Positions 8,878 through 16,567 of a DNA stretch of 42,842 bases are shown piece by piece. Under the pieces are notes generated by a model. The model made no database searches and was not told the DNA's origin. It saw only the letters and a list, made by a program, of their open reading frames with translations. Numbering within the stretch: position 1 is the first letter of the stretch; the number at the start of each line of letters is the position of its first letter. The translations under genes and the position numbers were made by a program. This stretch comes from Acidobacterium sp. (GTDB lineage: Bacteria; Acidobacteriota; Terriglobia; Terriglobales; Acidobacteriaceae): the NCBI GenBank assembly GCA_027315385.1, contig DAHUYD010000083.1:1-42842 (forward strand), in the 5' to 3' direction.

Positions 8878-9843
8878 TTAAATCGACGTCGTGGGCAGTT
8901 GCTGGGCTTCGTTCCGCAGGCTCTCGAAGAGCACTGTGGATAGGTAGCGTTCGCCGAAATCCGGGAGCACCACCACGATGAGCTTGCCTGCGCTCTCCGG
9001 CCGCTTTGCCACCTGAACCGCGGCATAAACCGCGGCGCCGGATGAAATCCCCGCCAACAGCCCTTCTTCGCGAGGCAGCCGCCGAGCCATGGCAATTGCA
9101 TCGTCGTTCGAAACCTGAACGACTTCGTCGATCAGCTTTGTATTCAGCACGCCAGGTACGAATCCCGCGCCGATGCCCTGAATTTTGTGCGGCCCAGGCT
9201 TCCCACCGGAGAGCACCGGGCTGTCTGTGGGCTCCACGGCTATGGCACGAAACGAAGGCTTGCGCGGCTTAATGTACTCCGCGACGCCGGTCAGCGTTCC
9301 TCCGGTGCCGATACCGGAGACGAGAATGTCCACCTGACCGTCGGTGTCGCTCCAGATCTCCGGGCCGGTTGTGTCGTAGTGGATCTTCGGGTTTGCCGGG
9401 TTTTCAAACTGCTGCAGCATGTATCCCTGCGGCGTCTCCCCCAGAAGTTGCTTCGCCTTGGCAATGGCGCCGGGCATGCCGTTCGGGCCGGGCGTAAGTA
9501 CGATGTGGGCTCCGAAGGCGAGCAGAAGCACACGGCGTTCCATGCTCATGGTGTCGGGCATGGTGAGGATGAGTTTGTAGCCCCTGACCGCGGCAACGAA
9601 CGCCAGGCCGATGCCGGTGTTGCCACTGGTCGGCTCGATCAGAACCGTTTCGCCCGGCTTGATGCGCCCCTCCCGTTCGGCCGCTTCGATCATCGCGAAG
9701 CCGATGCGGTCCTTGACGCTGTTTACCGGGTTAGCGCTTTCGAGCTTCGCGACGACTCTCGCATGTGCTCCCGCCGCTATGCGGTTGAGCTGAACCAGGG
9801 GAGTATTGCCAATGAGTTCTGTGACGCTGCCTGCAATTTTCAT
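8878..9843 (-). CDS. cysK: Cysteine synthase A (O-acetylserine sulfhydrylase)
   Basis: This PLP enzyme replaces the acetate of O-acetylserine with sulfide to give cysteine. The 321-residue sequence has the family hallmarks: [10 protein letters not shown] near the N-terminus, the PLP lysine Lys44 in [16 protein letters not shown], the phosphate-binding [10 protein letters not shown], and [11 protein letters not shown] near the C-terminus. Length is typical for CysK. The start at 9843 ([10 protein letters not shown]) is preceded by GAGGG at spacing about 7; an earlier in-frame start at 9897 lacks support. It follows recO by about 130 bp on the same strand. CysE encoded further downstream supplies its substrate. 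Confidence 0.96.
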   Translation of the reverse strand: MKIAGSVTELIGNTPLVQLNRIAAGAHARVVAKLESANPVNSVKDRIGFAMIEAAEREGRIKPGETVLIEPTSGNTGIGLAFVAAVRGYKLILTMPDTMSMERRVLLLAFGAHIVLTPGPNGMPGAIAKAKQLLGETPQGYMLQQFENPANPKIHYDTTGPEIWSDTDGQVDILVSGIGTGGTLTGVAEYIKPRKPSFRAIAVEPTDSPVLSGGKPGPHKIQGIGAGFVPGVLNTKLIDEVVQVSNDDAIAMARRLPREEGLLAGISSGAAVYAAVQVAKRPESAGKLIVVVLPDFGERYLSTVLFESLRNEAQQLPTTSI

Positions 9844-9974
9844 GGATTTCCCTCGGGGCCTCCAGTGTAGATGACCAGAAACCTGAGCGAGTCGCAAGCA
9901 ACCGCCCGGCGGCCACTTCTTAGCCGCTGACTGGAGAGGCTCTCATTACCTTTTCCATGGCGGCCGCGCGAAAT

Positions 9975-10718
9975 TTAACAACAACCGCCAGCCAGAGCAA
10001 CGGCGGAACGCAGGCGCCGTTCCAGATGCCGCTCCAGCGCCTGAAAGACGAACCGGCGAAGGTCGGCGCCCCGGCTGGCGGTCCAGACCTCGTGGGCCAG
10101 CGCCGCAATCGGCGACTGAAAAATCCGCCGTGCCAGCAGCAGCGACTCAGCGGATAGCATGCGGCTCGCCGCGCGCTTATGTCTGGCGCAAACGAGGCCG
10201 TCCTCTTCGGCATGGAACCAGGCCGCCTCGCCGCCAAAGGCCTCGCCGCAGACCACGCATTGAGTAACGGAGGGCATCCAGCCCAGCAACCGGGTGATCC
10301 AGAGCGAGAAATAGGACACCGGCATGCAGATCTGGCCTGTCCGCGTGTGGTTCAGCACAGCGAGGAGCAGCCGGAAGGCGGGCTCATTGGGATCGTGATC
10401 GGGCAAGGCTTCCTCGAGGACCTCGGCATAGAAGGCCAGGGCGGCGGCGCGGGGATAATCCACGGGATCGGACAGCGGCGAGGCAAGAACCTCACAGGAG
10501 TCGAGCCGTACGAGATCCTGTTTCGGCTTCTCGACGTAGCTGGCGGAAACCCAGGTCATGGGCTCCAGCGCACCGCCGAAGCGCCTGCGGGATTTCGCCG
10601 CGGCTTTCGCCACACCGCGAATGCGCCCCTGCGTGCGCGTGAACAGCGACACGATCAGGTCGGCCTCCTGGACCGGCCACGTGCGCAGAACAACGGCTTC
10701 ATCCTGATAGGCGTTCAT
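9975..10718 (-). CDS. recO: DNA repair protein RecO
   Basis: RecO works with RecR to load RecA on SSB-coated single-stranded DNA in the RecF pathway. The 247-residue product starts MNAYQDEAVVLRTWPVQEADLIV, the usual opening of the N-terminal OB fold, followed by the basic stretch GVAKAAAKSRRRFGG. A cysteine motif, CVVC then LVCARH, marks the zinc-binding insert found in many RecO proteins. An in-frame GTG at 10760 would add 14 residues, but the ATG at 10718 matches the family start. The frameshifted VOC gene ends 48 bp upstream. Confidence 0.92.
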   Translation of the reverse strand: MNAYQDEAVVLRTWPVQEADLIVSLFTRTQGRIRGVAKAAAKSRRRFGGALEPMTWVSASYVEKPKQDLVRLDSCEVLASPLSDPVDYPRAAALAFYAEVLEEALPDHDPNEPAFRLLLAVLNHTRTGQICMPVSYFSLWITRLLGWMPSVTQCVVCGEAFGGEAAWFHAEEDGLVCARHKRAASRMLSAESLLLARRIFQSPIAALAHEVWTASRGADLRRFVFQALERHLERRLRSAVALAGGCC

Positions 10719-10766
10719 TGCGGTCAGGACCAGATTACCGGCGAATCTGGTCCTGGGCACCGCGAT

Positions 10767-11119
10767 TCACTCTCCCCAGACCGCCAGCTCATCTCCCGCC
10801 GGGTCGGCAAAATGGAAACGCCGGCCTCCTGGAAACGAGAAGATGGGCTTCAGAATCGGCGCGCCGGCTTCCCGAACAGCCGCCTCCGTGGCTCAAGATC
10901 GGCGGAGAACAGGATGACCAAAGGCCCGGCGCCGCGGACCGGCTCGCCGCGATGGAACCCGCCGGTCACGCCTGCATGATCGAAGCCGATGTAATCCGGG
11001 CCCCAATCCTGAAATTGCCAGCCAAAGACAGAACCATAAAACGCCCTGATCGCAGGCAGTTGCGGCGCGTTGAACTCGATGTAATCGATGTGGTGGTGAT
11101 GCTCGCTGCCTGGATTCAC
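10767..11119 (-). pseudogene. VOC (glyoxalase/bleomycin-resistance) family protein, frameshifted
   Basis: Reading from the GTG at 11119, which has AAGGAG at spacing 6, the product begins VNPGSEHHHHIDYIEF and follows the VOC fold (FYGSVFGWQFQDWG, AGVTGGFHRG, LVILFSADLE). It then leaves frame at about 10888-10892 and stops at 10850. The typical tail (TEAAVREAGAPILK, FSFPGGRRFHFADPAGDELAVWGE) is intact in another frame and ends at TGA 10767-10769. One missing base after the GAG codon at 10892-10894 explains the break. An upstream in-frame ATG at 11308 exists but lacks such a ribosome-binding site. VOC proteins are small metal-dependent enzymes or binding proteins, and the substrate is unknown. 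The lesion could be a real mutation or a sequencing error; the well-preserved tail favours a recent or artefactual change. Confidence 0.8.
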
Positions 11120-11334
11120 GATGCTCTCCTTAATTCCGGCGAGGGCGGAGCGATGTGCGGAAACCGCGGGACAGAGGCTGGCGCCCACCGCTTCCGGTGT
11201 GCTCGCAACTCCTCCATCCCCCTGCTCCGCGAGCAGGAGAGCGCCGAGTAGAGCCCCGGCGGCCGGGACTCGCGAGGTACAGAGGGTTTGTAGACTGATG
11301 GGAACCATCTGGTCAAGCCGAATTGGCCTGTGTT

Positions 11335-12366
11335 TCAGGAGCCAATAAAACGAGCATAGAAGCTGCGGGCGAGCCCCACGTCGGATGTCCCCTGAAGGAT
11401 CGCGCGACCGTCCGGGAACAGCGTCAGCGTGTAGTCGTCGCGCTGGAAGCGCAGCAGCATCGCATTCCTTCGGACCTCACCGTGGGGGCGGAGCCGCGCC
11501 TCCACTTCAGCCAGGTCGACGGGCCGCGAGTGCTCGTGAATCTGGACGGAATTGCGGCCGCAGAGGGTGATGTGCGGGCGGCCTTCTCCGCGAAGATGCC
11601 GGAAGTTTCGCTGGGCGCACGCCGCGCAATCCGGCCGCGGGCGTCCGGCGGCGATCTCGGACCACTCATTCCGCCACAAGTCGCAGGAAAGCAGACTCCG
11701 GCGCATTCGACCGGGGGCGCCCACGATCCACTTCATCGCCTCCGTCACTTCGATGGACGCCGCCAGGTTGACGGCGCTGTTCAGAATGCCGGCAGTTTCG
11801 CAGGTTTCCACCCCTCCCCCGGGCGGCTCCGGAAAGATGCAGGCCAGGCACGCAGTGTCGCCGGGCACGATGTTCATGGTGACGGCGTATGCTCCGACGG
11901 CAGCCGCGTAGATCCAGGGCTTTCCCTGCTCGATGGCGTAGTCATTGAGCAGGTACCGGGTCTCGAAATTATCTGTGGCATCCAAAACGATCTCGGCCCC
12001 TCCGAGCAGATCGTGAATATTGCCGGGAACCAGGTCCGCCACATGGGCGCGCACGTCCACTTCACTGTTGAAGGCCGCGATCTTGCGGCGCGCGGCTTCG
12101 GCTTTGGGGAGCGACTCGCGCGCGTCGGCTTCATCGAACAGCACCTGGCGCTGCAGATTACTCTCTTCGACGAAGTCGCGATCGATCAGGGTGAGCGTGC
12201 CCACGCCGGCGCGCGCCAGCAGACCAGCCGCCGCGGCCCCGGTGGCGCCAGCGCCCACCACGGCCAGATGGGCGTGCAGGAGCCGCTGCTGTCCCTCCGG
12301 GCCAATGCCGGTAAAAAGCGCCTGGCGCGAATACCGTTCTGCAATCGTTCCTGACGGAGTCCTCAT
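11335..12366 (-). CDS. ThiF/MoeB-type adenylyltransferase (E1-like)
   Basis: E1-like enzymes adenylate the C-terminal glycine of sulfur-carrier proteins such as ThiS or MoaD, for thiamine or molybdopterin synthesis. In the 343-residue product the nucleotide loop is VVGAGATG (36-43), followed by DRDFVEESNLQRQ (62-74) and DATDNFETRYLLND, all diagnostic. The structural zinc pairs are present as CLAC (173, 176) and CAAC (247, 250). Cys189 sits in ETCETAGIL, matching the conserved site. There is no rhodanese domain; the extra C-terminal part (about 260-343) may be a small carrier-like or regulatory domain. No ThiS or MoaD gene is adjacent, so the partner and pathway are unknown. It is divergent from the Omp85 gene at 12480. 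Confidence 0.88.
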   Translation of the reverse strand: MRTPSGTIAERYSRQALFTGIGPEGQQRLLHAHLAVVGAGATGAAAAGLLARAGVGTLTLIDRDFVEESNLQRQVLFDEADARESLPKAEAARRKIAAFNSEVDVRAHVADLVPGNIHDLLGGAEIVLDATDNFETRYLLNDYAIEQGKPWIYAAAVGAYAVTMNIVPGDTACLACIFPEPPGGGVETCETAGILNSAVNLAASIEVTEAMKWIVGAPGRMRRSLLSCDLWRNEWSEIAAGRPRPDCAACAQRNFRHLRGEGRPHITLCGRNSVQIHEHSRPVDLAEVEARLRPHGEVRRNAMLLRFQRDDYTLTLFPDGRAILQGTSDVGLARSFYARFIGS

Positions 12367-12427
12367 CCGTCAGTAGTATAGAAATTTGTTGCATGGGAAG
12401 GGGCGAGGGCTGCACGCGGCAGGGAGC

Positions 12428-12456
12428 TTGACACGCCTTTCCCCGCGGCATCTCAC
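12428..12456 (+). promoter_or_regulatory. Possible promoter of the tamA-surA-tamB block
   Basis: A perfect TTGACA lies at 12428-12433. The hexamer 17 bp downstream (TCTCAC, 12451-12456) is a poor -10. It is placed correctly for the gene starting at 12480. I call it only tentatively. Confidence 0.3.
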
Positions 12457-12479
12457 CTTCACAGGACGCATCCTTTTCC

Positions 12480-15400
12480 ATGCAGGATGAGGGCAGTTTG
12501 GGTTCGATGGATTCATCCGCATTGCGCGAGGAACGGCTACCGCGGAGCGCGCCGCCGGACGTTCCCAACAGGGTCTGGGCCGCGGCATTCGCGATCCTGC
12601 TGCTGGTGGCGGTCCCGCTTCTCGCGCAGCAGCCCATCAATCCCACGCCCCAGGCACCGCATCCGACGTCTCCGGCCCGCCAGCGCAGGAGATCGCCGTC
12701 TGTGGCGCCCGGGAGTGTCCTGCCTTCATACAACCACGTTGCCACCACGCCCCCGGTGGCAGCCGTCCCCACCGAGGAGACTCTGCGCGGCTGGGCGGGG
12801 CTCACGATCAGAGAAATTCACTTCAAAGGCGTGCCGCGCGCCGCGCTGGAGCCGCTCCCGCAGAGACTGGCGCAACAGCCGAACACGCCGCTCGATCCGG
12901 TAAAAATGCGCGAGAGCCTGCGCCGCCTGTACGCAACCGGCCTCTACAGTTCCATTGCCGTGGACGGCGAATGGCAAGGCAATGCGGTGGTCCTGATCTT
13001 TCGCGGCCAGCCTACTCTCTTCATCGGCCGGGTCTCTGTCACGGGAGTAAAAAGCAGAGAGTTGCAGATGCAGCTCAGCTACTCCACCCAGCTGCGTCCC
13101 GGCACGCCATTCGCCCAGGAGAAGGTCAACCGAGCCGCGGGTTTGCTGGAACAGGCTCTGGAGGACAACGGTTATTACCAGGGAAAAGTCACGCCGCACA
13201 GCTTCGTGGACAAGACCAACGCGGAAATGAACATCGATATGGAGGTAAAAACCGGACCGCAGGCGCGGGTCGGCGAAGTCATGGTGCAGGGCGACAGCGG
13301 CCTCACCATTTCCGCATTTCGGAAAAAGGCAAAGCTGAAGGCGGGTTCGAAGGTCACTCCGGACACTGTGAGCCGCGCGCTGAACAACCTGCGCAAGTAC
13401 TACCAGAAACAGCAGCGACTGGAGGCAGACGTCAGCCTCGCCTCGAAGAAGTATCAGCCCCCCGCACATCGGCTCAACTACGAATTCAACGACCAGCGCG
13501 GTCCCGTCGTGAAGGTCGCGGTGGTGGGCGCCCGCCTCAGCAAGGGGCAAATCCGCAACCTGGTTCCGATCTATGCCGAGGGCACCCTGGACGAGGACCT
13601 GCTGAACGAAGGGGGGCGGCGCATTCGGGACTATTTCCAGCGGGAAGGCTTCTTCGAAGTCAAAGTCGCGCATACCCGAACCGACCAGGACCACGTCACG
13701 CAAATTACGTATCAGGTGAAACTGGGGCCCGTCGACCGTATCAAGTCGGTTTCGGTTGCCGGAAACCGCTATTTCGGCAACTGGCTGATCGAAGAGCGTC
13801 TGGGGGTGCAGTCAGCGTCCTTCTTTATGCGTCATGGCGTTTACAGCCAGGCACTGCAGGAAGCGGATGTGGACGCGATCACCGCACTGTACGAGAGCAA
13901 CGGCTTCACGCATGTCCAGGTGACGCCTGAGCTCCGGCAATTGTCGGTCACGCACGGCGAGCGCAATCTGGCGGTTCTCTACAGGATCAAAGAAGGCGCT
14001 CAGCAAAAGGTCGGGACGCTGAAGGTCGAGGGAGTGACGCGGCAACGGCTGGCTGAAATCCAGCCGAAGCTGAATCTGACATCGGGCCAGCCCTACTCCG
14101 GCGCGAGTTTAGTCACGGATCGGAACATTATCCTTGGGTATTTCCTCAACCATGGATACGACCACGCGCAGGTTACGCTGCAGCAGAAGCCGTCGAAAAC
14201 CAACAGCAACCTGATCGATGTCACGGTCCACGTAGTTCCAGGGGAGCAGATTTTCATTCGGAATGTGCTGATCAGCGGCCTGCATTACACGCGGCCGTCA
14301 ACGGTAAGGCGCGACATCCTGGTGAAGCCTGGCGAGCCGCTGGATCAGGCCACGCTGCTGGCTACCCAGCGCCGGCTATACAATCTGACGCTTTTTAACC
14401 AGGTGAACGCGGCGGTCGAAGATCCCGGCGGAGATGTCCCCCGCAAGAACGTGCTGATCCAGTTCGACGAGGCGCGGCGGTGGGACATCGACTACGGGGC
14501 GGGATTCCAGGCGCAGACGGGAACTCCGGCCACCAATTGCCCTACGCCGCAGAGCCTGGTCAGGCTCGGTCTCCCTAATTTCGCGTGCAATCCGAACGGG
14601 AGGTTCGGAGTGAGCGGCCTGGTAGAGCTGAACATCTCGCGAATTAACCTGTTCGGCAGAAACCAGAGTCTCGGCTTCCGCGGCGATTACGGTACCCTGG
14701 AGCAGGAATTCACGGCGGATTACAGCGCTCCGGATTTCCTGGACCACCCGTCGCTCGCGTTTTCGGTGAGCGCCGGATATATCAATGCCATGAACGTCAT
14801 CACGTTCGCCTCCTCCACATCGGAGGGCGATCTGCGGCTGACCCAGCGTCCAAACCCGGTGGACACCCTGATTTATCAGCTTACGTACCGGCGGGTAGCG
14901 GTGGATCCCAACATTATCCAGGTGTCTCCGACTCCGACGCAGCTGAACAATCTGCTCACGGCGCCGATCCGCGTGGGCGGCCCGGAACTCACCTGGATTC
15001 ACGACACGCGGAGGCCGGAACCTCTGGATGCCCGCGCGGGGGTATACAACAGCATCCAGGCTTTCGTCACCGATAACTACTTCATGAGTTCTCAGTCCAA
15101 CTTTGCGCATTTCGACTGGACGAACTCCACCTATTACACGCTGGGTAAGCGGAAAAATCTGGTCCTGGCGCGAAATACCCGCTTCGGCATGGAGCGAGCC
15201 TTCGGAACGAACCGCTACGAGTTCATTCCGCTGCCCGAGCGCCTGTATGCGGGCGGCCCGGAATCGCTGCGCGGCTTCCCCCTGAATTCAGCGGGGCCGC
15301 GCGACGCCGAAACCGGCTTCCCCATCGGCGGAGCGGGGGTGTTCGTGAACCAGACGGAACTCCGCTTTCCGCATCCGGATCTGCCCTATTTCGGACGAGC

Positions 15401-15818
15401 GCTGGGTTTTGTGCTGTTCGAGGACATGGGCAACGTCTTCAATAACTCGTCCGAGATCTGGCCTAGCCTGCTCCGCGTGCGGCAGCCGCATACGGATACG
15501 TGCACGGCTCCGCAGTATCTGACAGCCGCTGCGCAGTCGGCGTATTCGCGTTCATCCAGCACTAATCCTACGGGCACGTGCAGCTTCGATGACTTCTCGC
15601 AAACCGTGGGGACAGGTGTTCGCTACCACACCCCGATCGGACCCATCCGGGTGGATATGGGCTACAACCTGAACCCTCCCGTCTATCCGGTGATCGTAGG
15701 TTACGGATCGACATCGACAACCACGACGAACGTTTGCGAGAACAACTCGCTGTCGCCCCCCTGCGTCGGGCGCGCCGGGCACTTTAATTTCTTCTTCAGC
15801 ATCGGGCAGGCTTTCTGA
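12480..15818 (+). CDS. Omp85/TamA-BamA-type outer membrane assembly protein with about seven POTRA repeats
   Basis: The 1112-residue protein is an outer membrane insertase-like beta-barrel. A hydrophobic export segment (residues 32-50, VWAAAFAILLLVAVPLLAQ) follows a long N-region, then a Pro-rich linker. POTRA-like units begin near residues 107, 181, 263, 343, 419, 509 and 590, recognisable by repeats such as GLTIREIHFKGV, RVSVTGV and SVSVAGNRYFG. The barrel spans about 665-1112, carries the lid-loop motif RGF (931-933) and ends in Phe, as outer membrane proteins do. BamA usually has five POTRAs and TamA three. The context with a TamB-like protein points to a TamA-like role, though it may serve more generally. 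Start codons at 12480 and 12507 are both possible. The stop overlaps the next ATG by one base. Confidence 0.92.
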   Translation: MQDEGSLGSMDSSALREERLPRSAPPDVPNRVWAAAFAILLLVAVPLLAQQPINPTPQAPHPTSPARQRRRSPSVAPGSVLPSYNHVATTPPVAAVPTEETLRGWAGLTIREIHFKGVPRAALEPLPQRLAQQPNTPLDPVKMRESLRRLYATGLYSSIAVDGEWQGNAVVLIFRGQPTLFIGRVSVTGVKSRELQMQLSYSTQLRPGTPFAQEKVNRAAGLLEQALEDNGYYQGKVTPHSFVDKTNAEMNIDMEVKTGPQARVGEVMVQGDSGLTISAFRKKAKLKAGSKVTPDTVSRALNNLRKYYQKQQRLEADVSLASKKYQPPAHRLNYEFNDQRGPVVKVAVVGARLSKGQIRNLVPIYAEGTLDEDLLNEGGRRIRDYFQREGFFEVKVAHTRTDQDHVTQITYQVKLGPVDRIKSVSVAGNRYFGNWLIEERLGVQSASFFMRHGVYSQALQEADVDAITALYESNGFTHVQVTPELRQLSVTHGERNLAVLYRIKEGAQQKVGTLKVEGVTRQRLAEIQPKLNLTSGQPYSGASLVTDRNIILGYFLNHGYDHAQVTLQQKPSKTNSNLIDVTVHVVPGEQIFIRNVLISGLHYTRPSTVRRDILVKPGEPLDQATLLATQRRLYNLTLFNQVNAAVEDPGGDVPRKNVLIQFDEARRWDIDYGAGFQAQTGTPATNCPTPQSLVRLGLPNFACNPNGRFGVSGLVELNISRINLFGRNQSLGFRGDYGTLEQEFTADYSAPDFLDHPSLAFSVSAGYINAMNVITFASSTSEGDLRLTQRPNPVDTLIYQLTYRRVAVDPNIIQVSPTPTQLNNLLTAPIRVGGPELTWIHDTRRPEPLDARAGVYNSIQAFVTDNYFMSSQSNFAHFDWTNSTYYTLGKRKNLVLARNTRFGMERAFGTNRYEFIPLPERLYAGGPESLRGFPLNSAGPRDAETGFPIGGAGVFVNQTELRFPHPDLPYFGRALGFVLFEDMGNVFNNSSEIWPSLLRVRQPHTDTCTAPQYLTAAAQSAYSRSSSTNPTGTCSFDDFSQTVGTGVRYHTPIGPIRVDMGYNLNPPVYPVIVGYGSTSTTTTNVCENNSLSPPCVGRAGHFNFFFSIGQAF

Positions 15819-16567
15819 TGAAGGGCGGAATCGCAATCCCGGCTTTGTGGATGGCGCTCGCGGCGGGACCGGCGCCTGCACGCGCTCAGGCACAGCCCGC
15901 GCCTGCGCCGGCGGGGGCCGTACAGCTCGATCACGTGGTCGCCGCAATCGGCAACAACGTCATTCTTCAAAGCGATGTGCGCGAGGAGATGCGCCTTTCG
16001 GCGCTGGAGCCTCTGCGGGTATTGCCCGGCCAGGATACGCCCGATCTCGCGCTGCGCCGGCTCATCGACCGGACGCTCATCCTGGAACAAATGAAGATTC
16101 AGCAGCAGCCGGTCAGCACGCCCGCCCGTCAGACCGAACAGGGTATCGAGCAGCTTCGCCGCGAAATCCCCGCGTGCAGCCGCTATCACTGTGAAACCGA
16201 GAAGGGATGGAACGCTTTTCTGCAGGCCCACGATTTAACTCCACAACTGGTCGAGGAGCGGTGGAGCCAGCGCCTGGCCATCCTCAGCTTCATCAACATG
16301 CGTTTCCGCGCGGGGATCCGAATCTCGAAGGAACAGATTTCGGACTACTACACGAAGACGCTGCTTCCTGCCCTGGCCAAAGCGCACGAGGCGGTGCCGC
16401 AGCTGGCGGCCGTTTCTCCGCGCATTGAGGAGATTCTTCTGCAACAGCAGGTCAGCGGCCTGTTCCAGGACTGGCTCGCAAGCCTGCGCGATCAGGGAAA
16501 CGTGCGGATCGTCGATCCCGCCTACACCGCCGACTTCAATTTGCAGAGCGGAGAATCCAGCGAATGA
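15818..16567 (+). CDS. SurA-N-like periplasmic chaperone lacking a PPIase domain
   Basis: The 249-residue product has a signal peptide (about 1-24, ending near ARAQ), then LDHVVAAIGNNVILQSDVREEMRL, the typical start of the SurA N-terminal chaperone domain, followed by helical segments up to about residue 235. No parvulin PPIase domain is present, unlike SurA itself, which has two. It probably holds unfolded outer membrane proteins in the periplasm. Two cysteines in PACSRYHCE (about 117-123) could form a disulfide. Its ATG overlaps the preceding stop (TGATG), and its own stop overlaps the next ATG (ATGA), so translation of the three genes is probably coupled. This places it functionally between the barrel and the TamB-like protein. 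Confidence 0.85.
   Translation: MKGGIAIPALWMALAAGPAPARAQAQPAPAPAGAVQLDHVVAAIGNNVILQSDVREEMRLSALEPLRVLPGQDTPDLALRRLIDRTLILEQMKIQQQPVSTPARQTEQGIEQLRREIPACSRYHCETEKGWNAFLQAHDLTPQLVEERWSQRLAILSFINMRFRAGIRISKEQISDYYTKTLLPALAKAHEAVPQLAAVSPRIEEILLQQQVSGLFQDWLASLRDQGNVRIVDPAYTADFNLQSGESSE

Noticed and set aside
11120..11308. Upstream extension of the VOC frame to an ATG at 11308
   Set aside because: The GTG at 11119 has a strong ribosome-binding site and begins the family homology, while the extension has none.
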